Source of the DNA: an uncultured bacterium
Lineage (GTDB): Bacteria; Bacillota_I; Bacilli_A; RFN20; CAG-826
DNA: 5,438 nucleotides
Direction: 5' to 3'
Assembly: GCA_949290725.1 (NCBI GenBank)
Contig: CASEST010000005.1
Span: 1-5,438, forward strand
The translations under genes and the position numbers were made by a program. Below, piece after piece: positions 1 through 5,437 of this stretch (positions within the stretch are counted from its first letter, which is position 1; the number at the start of each line of letters is the position of its first letter). A model generated the notes under the pieces. That model saw nothing but the letters and a program-made list of their open reading frames with translations, made no database searches and was not told where the DNA came from.

Positions 1-511
1 TATCAATAATAATTATTCGGCTATTTTCTTTTAATTTAGAAAGAATATATTTTTGTAACTCAGTTTTTCCACTACCTGTTTGCCCACCGATGATAACTGA
101 AGATTTATTATTTAAAAATAGGTTTATTAAAAACATGCATTTGTTTTTAATAAAAGTATTATCGTTTTTAATTCTTAACGATAAATAACCGATTCTGATT
201 GAAAAATTTATTGCGGGCGTTCTATTTTTTCTAGCCACAGCATAATGAACTGCGTTAATACGATATTTATCAACAGAGATATCCAATATAGGTGAAGAAA
301 ATGAAAATTGAGTATCGGTTAAATTCGCAATTTGTCTTATAAAATCATAAGCTTCTTTATCATTTATCCTGGAATTATATTTTTGTCTTCCTCGCTCATT
401 ATCTTGATAATAGATTTCTTCTCCATTATAAGAAATGTCCGTTATGTTATCATTTTTTAATAAGTCAGCAATGAAACATGTTTTAAAATATTGTTCTAAA
501 CGTTCATTCAT
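1..511 (-). CDS. VirB11/CpaF (TadA)-family secretion or pilus-assembly ATPase, N-terminal part (runs off the left edge)
   Basis: The first 170 codons of a P-loop ATPase are visible; the 3' end lies outside the window. Residues 23-42 (ITDISYNGEEIYYQDNERGR) and 70-91, with the SSP-x2-D pattern at 72-77 and RINAV at 84-88, match the N-terminal domain of type II/IV secretion ATPases. A Walker A motif GGQTGSGKT lies at 142-150, followed by a hydrophobic strand (RIIIID, 165-170) where these enzymes place the next core beta strand. Such ATPases form cytoplasmic hexamers that power pilus assembly, protein secretion or DNA transfer. The start is ATG at 511, which overlaps the upstream gene by 8 nt (ATGAATGA); a purine-rich AGAAGGA lies 13 nt upstream inside that gene, suggesting coupled translation. 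The catalytic glutamate, Walker B and His box are not in view. Family assignment is firm, but the subtype (Tad, T2SS, T4SS) cannot be decided from this fragment. Confidence 0.88.
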   Translation of the reverse strand, partial: MNERLEQYFKTCFIADLLKNDNITDISYNGEEIYYQDNERGRQKYNSRINDKEAYDFIRQIANLTDTQFSFSSPILDISVDKYRINAVHYAVARKNRTPAINFSIRIGYLSLRIKNDNTFIKNKCMFLINLFLNNKSSVIIGGQTGSGKTELQKYILSKLKENSRIIIID

Positions 512-989
512 ATTCAATTACTGATCCTTCTTCGATAAAAAAAGATAAACTTGTATCTATGTTATACATTTCATGATGATTGCAAACTAATCTAATTTTT
601 ACTCCATTAGGATATTCTTCACTCTCTTTAAAGACACCATCATCATATTCATAAAATCTAATCCCGAAATAATATGTATTTATTTTATTTTTTAAAGAAT
701 AATTTATATATTCGATGATGTCATTTTTTAAATTGATCATATCAAAGTAAAATATTCTATTAATTTCAAATTCTTCATTTAAAAGAGAAAAATTATTGAC
801 TTCAAAAGTGATGAATTTTTGATTTATATCATCTTCATTTTTAGTCTGATCTAAAACATTATTTTCAAATATTGAAAGAGGCATATTTAAAAATGTTCTT
901 TTAATAAACATACCTTGTGTTGATAAAACAAAACCAGATAGACATGATAATAAAATAGATAATGAAAAAAACATTGGAATTAGTGCCAT
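504..989 (-). CDS. Small membrane-anchored protein, pseudopilin-like in layout, of unknown family
   Basis: A 161-aa protein that I do not recognise by sequence. Residues 3-24 form one hydrophobic helix close to the N-terminus (LIPMFFSLSILLSCLSGFVL), followed by a polar, Asn/Asp/Glu-rich domain of about 130 residues, presumably outside the membrane. This is the architecture of minor pilins and TadE/F-like proteins, and the gene sits directly before a secretion ATPase, so a pilin-like or assembly role is a reasonable inference. However, no canonical prepilin cleavage site (Gly followed by Phe/Met and Glu at +5) is evident. The start ATG shares one base with the stop of the preceding gene (TAATG). 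The SD, GGAGGAG at 1001-1007, lies inside the end of that gene with a rather long 11-nt spacer, which fits termination-reinitiation. The stop TGA overlaps the ATPase start. It could instead be an unrelated lineage-specific membrane protein. Confidence 0.75.
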   Translation of the reverse strand: MALIPMFFSLSILLSCLSGFVLSTQGMFIKRTFLNMPLSIFENNVLDQTKNEDDINQKFITFEVNNFSLLNEEFEINRIFYFDMINLKNDIIEYINYSLKNKINTYYFGIRFYEYDDGVFKESEEYPNGVKIRLVCNHHEMYNIDTSLSFFIEEGSVIEYE

Positions 990-2044
990 TAAATATTGAT
1001 CTCCTCCAATTCTCCATCTTCTACTTCATCATCAATTTCCCCAACAACTTTAAAATCATGATTAACGTATGGATTTAAAAACCTTATTTTAAATGGCATA
1101 TAAAAATTTGCAGCAGTTCTCCCCCAATCGTAAAAGGAAATTTTTGCATCTATTTCTTTATATTTTTCATATTTATCAAATGCAAAATGGAAATCCTTGC
1201 TTTCAATACGTCCTTCACCATTCTTCTCATATGGCGCATTATTAGCATCTATATAAAAAGTGGTATTATTAAAAATTTCAACTTCTTCTTTATTTAACGC
1301 ATTAAAAGATAAATAATTCCAGCGATTATTATAAAAAAGATATGTTGGATCTTTTTCCTCCTCTTTATCTTCTAAATAAAAATGCATAATTATCTCACCA
1401 TTTAAAAAAGCGTCATTAATCAAAGTGCATTTTAAGATAGGCTTATATTCTTCTAAAGAAAATTTTAAATAAAGCGGAATCTCAATTAATTGTGGGAAAT
1501 TTTTTAATTCAAATCTTTCGCCTGAAGAAATTGAATAACCGCTATTAGGATAAGCTTTAACAGAATAATAATATTCAGCCTTATAATCAACCATCTCGAC
1601 AGCATCATTGATATTTAACCCAAATTGAGCAATTGTTCCGCCATAACCTAATTTCGGGCAAGAATAAGATAAGGTAAATGTAACATAGCCATTATATTGG
1701 GCGGTATTTGGAAAATAAACATTCTTATAAAAATTTACAGCTCCCTTAGCTTTACGATAATAACTCCAACTATCCAATTTATCTCCGTTTTCATCTTTGC
1801 TAATCATTGAAAAAGTCCAATCAGGAGCATAATCAACACTAATAAAATTTAATGTAATAGGCTCTTTAGAAATAATCGATCGATTTGTAACCGTAAAACT
1901 ATCTAATGAAAAATTCTTCGGTTTAGCATGATTAAATCGCTTTGAAACATCATTATTTGTTAATGCTTTTACACTTAAATTATTATTATTTGCGATATTA
2001 CCCATCAAAAAGATACTAATCGGTATAAATAATAAACTTTTCAT
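989..2044 (-). CDS. Predicted secreted protein of unknown function, first gene of the secretion-ATPase operon
   Basis: A 351-aa protein with a Sec-type signal sequence: MKSLLFIPISIFLMG at the N-terminus, with likely cleavage somewhere between residues 18 and 28. There is no lipobox cysteine, so it is probably released or wall-associated rather than a lipoprotein. No second membrane segment is seen. The mature part is rich in Tyr, Phe and Asn with alternating hydrophobic stretches, which suggests a mainly beta-strand extracellular domain; the C-terminus is acidic (EIDDEVEDGELEE). I recognise no domain. The start is well fixed by the SD AAGGAGG at 2051-2057, with a 6-nt spacer. All four tryptophans use TGG. 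The stop TAA overlaps the next ATG by one base, so it is expressed together with the pilin-like protein and the ATPase. It may be a substrate or an extracellular component of that system, but this is inferred from position only. Confidence 0.82.
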   Translation of the reverse strand: MKSLLFIPISIFLMGNIANNNNLSVKALTNNDVSKRFNHAKPKNFSLDSFTVTNRSIISKEPITLNFISVDYAPDWTFSMISKDENGDKLDSWSYYRKAKGAVNFYKNVYFPNTAQYNGYVTFTLSYSCPKLGYGGTIAQFGLNINDAVEMVDYKAEYYYSVKAYPNSGYSISSGERFELKNFPQLIEIPLYLKFSLEEYKPILKCTLINDAFLNGEIIMHFYLEDKEEEKDPTYLFYNNRWNYLSFNALNKEEVEIFNNTTFYIDANNAPYEKNGEGRIESKDFHFAFDKYEKYKEIDAKISFYDWGRTAANFYMPFKIRFLNPYVNHDFKVVGEIDDEVEDGELEEINI

Positions 2045-2086
2045 TTTTAACCTCCTTCACTATACAAGAACGGAAAAAATTAAAAA

Positions 2087-2092
2087 TTTATA
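2087..2092 (-). promoter_or_regulatory. Possible -10 box for the secreted-protein/ATPase operon
   Basis: On the minus strand TATAAA lies about 43 bp before the start codon, which would give an mRNA leader of roughly 35 nt containing the strong SD at 2051-2057. Upstream is an A-rich stretch with no recognisable TTGACA -35 box. TATA-like strings are common in DNA this A+T-rich, so this is a weak call. A TATAGT nearer the SD (2060-2065) was discounted because the transcript would start within the SD. Confidence 0.3.
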
Positions 2093-2197
2093 CCTACTTT
2101 TTTATTTTTTCTAATTTAAAGGTTTTTTATGACAACGCTTGATATAAGTATCTTAATTAACTTCATTTTTTATTATTTTCTTTTTCTCTTTTGATAT

Positions 2198-2203
2198 TAT
2201 AAT
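2198..2203 (+). promoter_or_regulatory. -10 box TATAAT giving a leaderless transcript of the guanylate-kinase-like gene
   Basis: A perfect TATAAT at 2198-2203 is followed after only 6 nt by the ATG at 2210. Transcription normally starts about 6-8 nt after the -10 box, so the mRNA would begin at or within a base or two of the start codon. No SD-like purine run precedes the ATG. The -35 region is a pyrimidine-rich, T-dominated tract with no good TTGACA match. An overlapping TATTAT at 2195-2200 could shift the start by about three bases. Confidence 0.55.
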
Positions 2204-2209
2204 TTTATT

Positions 2210-2743
2210 ATGATTATATTAGTTGGACCAAGCGCCAGTGGCAAAACTGAAGTCGCTAAGATATTAACATCGAAATTTAATTTTAAAAAGTTTGTAACTT
2301 CTACCACCAGACCTCCTAGAAAAGGTGAAATTAATGGTTTAGATTACTTTTTTTTAACTGAGGATACATTTATTAAAAAGAAAAATAATAATGAATTTAT
2401 CGAATATACCTTCTACAATGGCAACTATTATGGCACCGAGAAAAAATTAATTGATGATTATACAGTGTTAATTGTTGAAAGTAGCGGGCTAAAAGCTTTT
2501 AAAAATTCGCCTATTAAAAATATCTATTCATACTTCCTAATTTGTTCAGAAAGCAAAAGAATAGAAAGAATGAAAAATCGTGGCGATAGCGAAGAAATGA
2601 TTAAACAAAGACTACATCATGATAACTTCAAATTTGATGATTCGCTCGATCCATTTATCGATAAAAAGATTATTGAAGCTGATAAAACAGCTTTAGAAAT
2701 CGCTGAAGAAATTTATCAAGATTATATAAAAAGAATCAATTAA
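2210..2743 (+). CDS. Guanylate kinase family protein (short form)
   Basis: A 177-aa nucleoside monophosphate kinase of the guanylate kinase fold, expected to catalyse ATP + GMP to ADP + GDP in the cytoplasm. The P-loop GPSASGKT is at residues 6-13. The GMP-binding part follows: STTRPPRKGE (31-40), DYFF (45-48), FIEY (63-66) and GNYYGT (71-76). The lid/second-arginine region RMKNRGDSEEMIKQR (120-134) aligns with the Gmk lid. Differences from typical Gmk (about 200 residues) are the lack of a C-terminal extension and VESSG (89-93) where the family usually has D-I-D/E-x-x-G, placing Glu at the Asp that contacts the guanine. The start must be this ATG because the P-loop begins five codons later and an in-frame stop lies at 2192. 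No SD is present. It may be the cell's essential gmk or a paralogue with altered specificity, so I leave the symbol open. It is convergent with tdk, another nucleotide kinase. Confidence 0.88.
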   Translation: MIILVGPSASGKTEVAKILTSKFNFKKFVTSTTRPPRKGEINGLDYFFLTEDTFIKKKNNNEFIEYTFYNGNYYGTEKKLIDDYTVLIVESSGLKAFKNSPIKNIYSYFLICSESKRIERMKNRGDSEEMIKQRLHHDNFKFDDSLDPFIDKKIIEADKTALEIAEEIYQDYIKRIN

Positions 2744-2772
2744 AAAATAGCATCAAACGATGCTATTTTTTT
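2742..2772. terminator. Bidirectional intrinsic terminator between the guanylate-kinase-like gene and tdk
   Basis: A perfect inverted repeat has arms AAAAAATAGCATC (2742-2754) and GATGCTATTTTTT (2759-2771) around the loop AAAC. The stable core is the 7-bp TAGCATC/GATGCTA. Seven Ts follow the core on the plus strand (2766-2772), and six As precede it (2742-2747), which give a U-tract on the minus-strand transcript. It can therefore stop both the plus-strand gene, whose TAA overlaps the first arm by two bases, and the convergent lemA-DUF3137-tdk transcript, whose last gene ends 45 bp away. Confidence 0.85.
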
Positions 2773-2816
2773 ATATTAGTAAATAATTAGTATTTTTCTA
2801 GTAATTATCTAGTAAT

Positions 2817-3398
2817 TTATTTACGAACAACTTGATGACAATGACGACATCGTGGTTCATAGCTTTCAGTAGCTCCAACTAAAACAATCGGTCCATCACT
2901 ACTAGCTGGTTCTCCATTAACTAAACGTTGCGTTCTAGTAGCTTCCCTACCACACTTTGCGCAAATAGCAGTTAATTTAGTAACCTCTTCTGCTCTAGCT
3001 AAAAGATTAGCCGTAATAGGAAAAGGATCTCCCTTAAAATCTGTATCTAATCCAGCTACGATAACTCTAATCCCACGATTAGCTAATGTTTCGCAAATGT
3101 TGATTATATCTTCATTAAAAAATTGTATTTCATCAATGCATACAACATCCAAATCTTGAGTAATATATTTTAAAATATCAGTACTTTTTGAAATTGCATG
3201 AGCATGATAGCTTCTTTTTTGATGTGAAACAACTTCAGTTTCGCTATAACGATTATCAATGTTTGGTTTAAAAACTAAGAAATTCTTTTTAGCATATTTT
3301 AAACGATTAATTCTTCTTAATAATTCTTCGCTTTTCCCAGCGAACATTGGACCAGTAATAACTTCGATCCAGCCACCTGTTTTATCATCATATCCCAT
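2817..3398 (-). CDS. tdk: Thymidine kinase, type II (TK1-like)
   Basis: A full-length 193-aa cytosolic thymidine kinase that phosphorylates thymidine to dTMP with ATP in the pyrimidine salvage pathway. The P-loop GPMFAGKSEELLRR is at residues 16-29, and VFKPNIDNRYSE follows at 42-53. The Walker B-like CIDEIQFF (87-94) carries the Mg-ligand Asp89 and the catalytic Glu90. VAGLDTDFKGDPFP (114-127) and the lasso region GATESYEP (175-182) bind thymidine. The structural zinc site is formed by CAKC (146-149) and CRHC (184-187). All expected residues are present. The start ATG is supported by an SD-like AGAAAGGG ending 6 nt upstream. The upstream DUF3137 gene ends 14 nt before this start, so the two are probably co-transcribed. 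The gene ends just before the shared terminator. Assignment is secure. Confidence 0.97.
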   Translation of the reverse strand: MGYDDKTGGWIEVITGPMFAGKSEELLRRINRLKYAKKNFLVFKPNIDNRYSETEVVSHQKRSYHAHAISKSTDILKYITQDLDVVCIDEIQFFNEDIINICETLANRGIRVIVAGLDTDFKGDPFPITANLLARAEEVTKLTAICAKCGREATRTQRLVNGEPASSDGPIVLVGATESYEPRCRHCHQVVRK

Positions 3399-3412
3399 AA
3401 ATATCCCTTTCT

Positions 3413-4324
3413 TTATAAGTTTTTCGAACTATATTTATCTGCATTTAAATCTAAGGCGTCCCCGATTAATAATGGAATTAAAAATTCATCTGAGTAAGAT
3501 CTAAAAGTATCTTGAGTAAATTTTTTATAAATTCCTAATGGTTGTTGCGAATTATATTGATGCATGAATACATAAATATAATTATCTATTAAGCATACGC
3601 CTAATGAAGATTTAAATGCCGCATCAAAATCCATTAAATTTACTTGTACTTGTGGAGTAATCAAATAATTAGCCTTTAAAGGATCATTTGTTTTAGCCTT
3701 AAATTTGTTATTAAAATCAATATATTCAAATTCAATCTTATCTCCTAAACGTGGATCTTTAATCGCTTCACCCATTAAGTTTTTTTCAAAAATCGAAAGA
3801 TAGACATTATTATTTCTTTTCACTTCATAGCGAATAAATTTGCCACGATAGTAATTAACACTTCTATTTTTCCCATCATCATGGACATAACCTAAAACAT
3901 AATCACAAGAAACAAAATTTAAATTGTTTTTTACTCCAGAAAAATATTTATTTGAAGAATATTTATCAGGATTATTAATTGATCGGCTTTCCATTAAAAT
4001 CTTAAGATTAATTCCTTGTTCGCCATTATAATAATACTCACCACTAGCATAATTAGCTTCAATTGCTTTTGTAGTTAAAACATTCTTAAATGAATTAATA
4101 TACTTTTTATTATAGATTGAATAGCCAATTCCATATACCATTATGGCAATAATTAAAAAGAATATTGAAATAAAAAATAAAAGGATATTTTCAATAAAAG
4201 CAAAATATAGAATTAAAAACAATAAACCCATTCCGCAAAAGCAAATTCCGACGATTAAATTTATTTTTAATTTGTTCTTATAAAAGACTCTATTATTTTC
4301 AACAGTATTAATAAATTCATCCAT
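3413..4324 (-). CDS. DUF3137-family membrane protein
   Basis: A 303-aa protein with a short cytoplasmic N-terminus, two adjacent transmembrane helices (about 21-43 and 46-70) and a soluble domain of about 230 residues. The C-terminal half carries the DUF3137-like pattern: an F/Y-Y-R-G-K-F segment (158-163), then FNNKFKAKTNDPLKANYLITP (204-224), then a short helix and IDNYIYVFM (246-254). I base the family call on memory of that pattern. The function of DUF3137 proteins is not known; they are repeatedly found beside lemA, as here (lemA ends 23 nt upstream), which suggests the two act at the same membrane. The start is ATG at 4324. No SD precedes it, no earlier in-frame start exists before a stop, and the next Met (residue 32) would cut into the first helix. 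Translation may therefore depend on ribosomes arriving from lemA. Confidence 0.8.
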   Translation of the reverse strand: MDEFINTVENNRVFYKNKLKINLIVGICFCGMGLLFLILYFAFIENILLFFISIFFLIIAIMVYGIGYSIYNKKYINSFKNVLTTKAIEANYASGEYYYNGEQGINLKILMESRSINNPDKYSSNKYFSGVKNNLNFVSCDYVLGYVHDDGKNRSVNYYRGKFIRYEVKRNNNVYLSIFEKNLMGEAIKDPRLGDKIEFEYIDFNNKFKAKTNDPLKANYLITPQVQVNLMDFDAAFKSSLGVCLIDNYIYVFMHQYNSQQPLGIYKKFTQDTFRSYSDEFLIPLLIGDALDLNADKYSSKNL

Positions 4325-4347
4325 AAATTAATAGTTAATCAATTAAA

Positions 4348-4929
4348 TTAAAAGTTAAATTCAACGTCTTTACTTTTGCCTTCTTCAACTTCAAAGAATT
4401 CTAAATCTGATGTAAATCCAATTCTCTTAGCGACAATTGAAGATGGGAATGTAACTCTTTTTTGATTAAATAAAGAAGCGTTTGAATTATAAATTCTTCT
4501 AGCAGCTTGCAATTGCTCTTCACAATCAGCAGCCTGTTTTTGTAATTCGACAAAAGTTTGATCAGCCTTTAAATTAGGATAATTTTCAACAATTATATTG
4601 AGTCCCCTTTCTACTTCGCTAATAGTAGAAGATAACTTATTTTTATCTTCCATTGACAAATTTTGACTACTATTTTTTCCTCTTAATTCGATGACTTTTT
4701 CTAATGTCTCAACCTCGTGCTTGGCATAACCTTTAGTGGCAGCCAAAGATTTAGTTAATAAATCAAATCTCTTATTTAAAGCTACATCGATTCCGCTATC
4801 TGATTCTTCAACTTTAACCTTCATTCTTCTAAAAGTATTCGATGTAGAAATCCACCAAACAACAGTGCCGATAATGATTATTAAAATAATAGCAATTACG
4901 ACAATAGCAATTATTAACCCAGTATCCAT
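4348..4929 (-). CDS. lemA: LemA family protein
   Basis: A 193-aa LemA protein. One N-terminal membrane helix (about residues 4-28, very Ile/Val-rich) is followed by a helical coiled-coil bundle. Family signatures are V-K-V-E-E-S-D-S-G-I-D-V-A-L-N-K-R (38-54), with the adjoining D-L-L and YAKHE-x6-V-x3-R segments. The C-terminal signature is FPSSIVAKRIGF then LEFFEVEE, with a closing V-E-F near the end. Length and ends agree with the usual family size of about 185-200 residues. The molecular role of LemA is not established; it is thought to be a membrane-anchored scaffold, and peptides from it are presented in Listeria. The start is set by a strong AGGAGG at 4937-4942 with a 7-nt spacer. It is first in the probable lemA-DUF3137-tdk operon. 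Confidence 0.95.
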   Translation of the reverse strand: MDTGLIIAIVVIAIILIIIIGTVVWWISTSNTFRRMKVKVEESDSGIDVALNKRFDLLTKSLAATKGYAKHEVETLEKVIELRGKNSSQNLSMEDKNKLSSTISEVERGLNIIVENYPNLKADQTFVELQKQAADCEEQLQAARRIYNSNASLFNQKRVTFPSSIVAKRIGFTSDLEFFEVEEGKSKDVEFNF

Positions 4930-4959
4930 TTTCTATCCTCCTAAAATATCTTCTAATAT

Positions 4960-4989
4960 TTTATATTATCTTGGGAATAAATACATCAA
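4960..4989 (-). promoter_or_regulatory. lemA: Candidate sigma-A type promoter of the lemA operon
   Basis: Minus-strand TTGATG (4984-4989) and TATAAA (4960-4965) are separated by 18 bp. They would start transcription near 4953, leaving a leader of about 24 nt that carries the AGGAGG SD. An overlapping TAATAT offers an alternative -10 with 15-bp spacing. Both boxes are imperfect and the surrounding DNA is nearly all A/T, so confidence is limited. Confidence 0.4.
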
Positions 4990-5161
4990 ACAGATTTCCA
5001 TATTTAAAGTTAAAATTAAAACCGAATGAAAATAAAAATTTTTTAAAAAATAATTTAGCCTGAAAGAATAAAAAAAAATAAACAATCTTTAGAATTTTTA
5101 ATTGTATATTATATTTGGTAGTTTTTAAAATGCAAATCGGTATCAAAATTTTCATTATAAA

Positions 5162-5212
5162 GTGTCAATGAAAAAAATAATTTTTTTCAAATAAAATAAT
5201 TTTATGTGTCAA
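5162..5212 (-). repeat. Pair of TTGACAC boxes (GTGTCAA on the plus strand)
   Basis: GTGTCAA occurs at 5162-5168 and again at 5206-5212, in the same orientation and 44 bp apart (about four helical turns). Read on the minus strand these are TTGACAC, each followed by an A/T run. They resemble consensus -35 hexamers, but neither has a good -10 at 16-18 bp, so they may instead be paired sites for a DNA-binding protein. Chance occurrence is possible. Confidence 0.35.
5169..5189. repeat. AT-only inverted repeat (9-bp arms)
   Basis: The arms TGAAAAAAA (5169-5177) and TTTTTTTCA (5181-5189) are perfect complements around the 3-nt centre TAA. As RNA it would be a weak hairpin, because only one G-C pair is present, followed by no clear T-tract. 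A cruciform, bent DNA or a protein-binding site is as likely as a terminator. Confidence 0.45.
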
Positions 5213-5218
5213 CATAAA
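5201..5218. repeat. Inverted repeat TTTATGT-GTCA-ACATAAA, operator-like
   Basis: Perfect 7-bp arms (5201-5207 and 5212-5218) enclose GTCA. The size and symmetry suit a dimeric repressor site, and it overlaps the second TGTCAA box. It lies about 270 bp from the lemA start, far for a direct lemA operator, so a promoter beyond the right edge is an alternative target. No regulator is visible in the window. Confidence 0.4.
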
Positions 5219-5299
5219 TCACATTATTTCATAAGTTTATAAATTTAATCCTGAATGATAATTCAAAACAAGCGAACAAGAAGAAGTTTTTAATAAAAA

Positions 5300-5361
5300 C
5301 TACTAAAAAACTACTAAATACTACTACTCGTAAAAATTACATATACTAAATATCTACTAAA
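5300..5361. repeat. Helically phased CTACTAAA repeats
   Basis: CTACTAAA occurs at 5300-5307, 5311-5318 and 5354-5361. A variant CTACTACT lies at 5321-5328 and ATACTAAA at 5343-5350. Start positions are 10-11 bp apart except for one missing unit near 5332, so the sites face the same side of the helix. On the complementary strand the core is TAGTAG, which resembles the trinucleotide arrays bound by DnaA in single-stranded origin DNA, and A/T-only DNA follows to the right. Binding-site iterons or curved DNA are the alternatives. Confidence 0.5.
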
Positions 5362-5428
5362 ATTGATGTTTTAATTAAAAAATTATTGAAACTATGACCT
5401 TAACAATTAAAAATGGCATCTTACGAAT

Positions 5429-5437
5429 TGTGGATTA
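5429..5437 (+). promoter_or_regulatory. DnaA-box-like 9-mer TGTGGATTA
   Basis: Eight of nine bases agree with TGTGGATAA, the complement of the consensus DnaA box TTATCCACA. Only this single copy is seen and it touches the end of the window, so clustering cannot be judged. One near-match per few kb is expected by chance in A+T-rich DNA. Confidence 0.25.

Noticed and set aside
1..2044. Integrative conjugative element or mobile element
   Set aside because: A VirB11-type ATPase alone does not show conjugation. No relaxase, integrase, transposase or terminal repeat is visible.
3259..3504. 81-codon plus-strand ORF
   Set aside because: It lies antisense across the start of tdk, including its P-loop, and the end of the DUF3137 gene. 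It has no SD or family resemblance, so it is a shadow of conserved coding sequence.
4736..5029. 97-codon plus-strand ORF
   Set aside because: Mostly antisense to lemA; its Ile/Thr-rich stretch is the complement of the lemA membrane helix. No SD.
4961..5155. 64-codon minus-strand ORF upstream of lemA
   Set aside because: Composition is Lys/Phe/Ile/Leu only, as expected from A/T-rich non-coding DNA. It has no SD and overlaps the candidate lemA promoter.
5154..5168. Minus-strand TATAAT beside a TTGACA
   Set aside because: The two hexamers are only 3 bp apart instead of about 17, so they cannot form one promoter, and no other -35 fits that TATAAT.
5300..5361. CRISPR array
   Set aside because: The units are about 8 bp with 2-3 bp between them and there is no spacer-sized unique sequence or cas gene.
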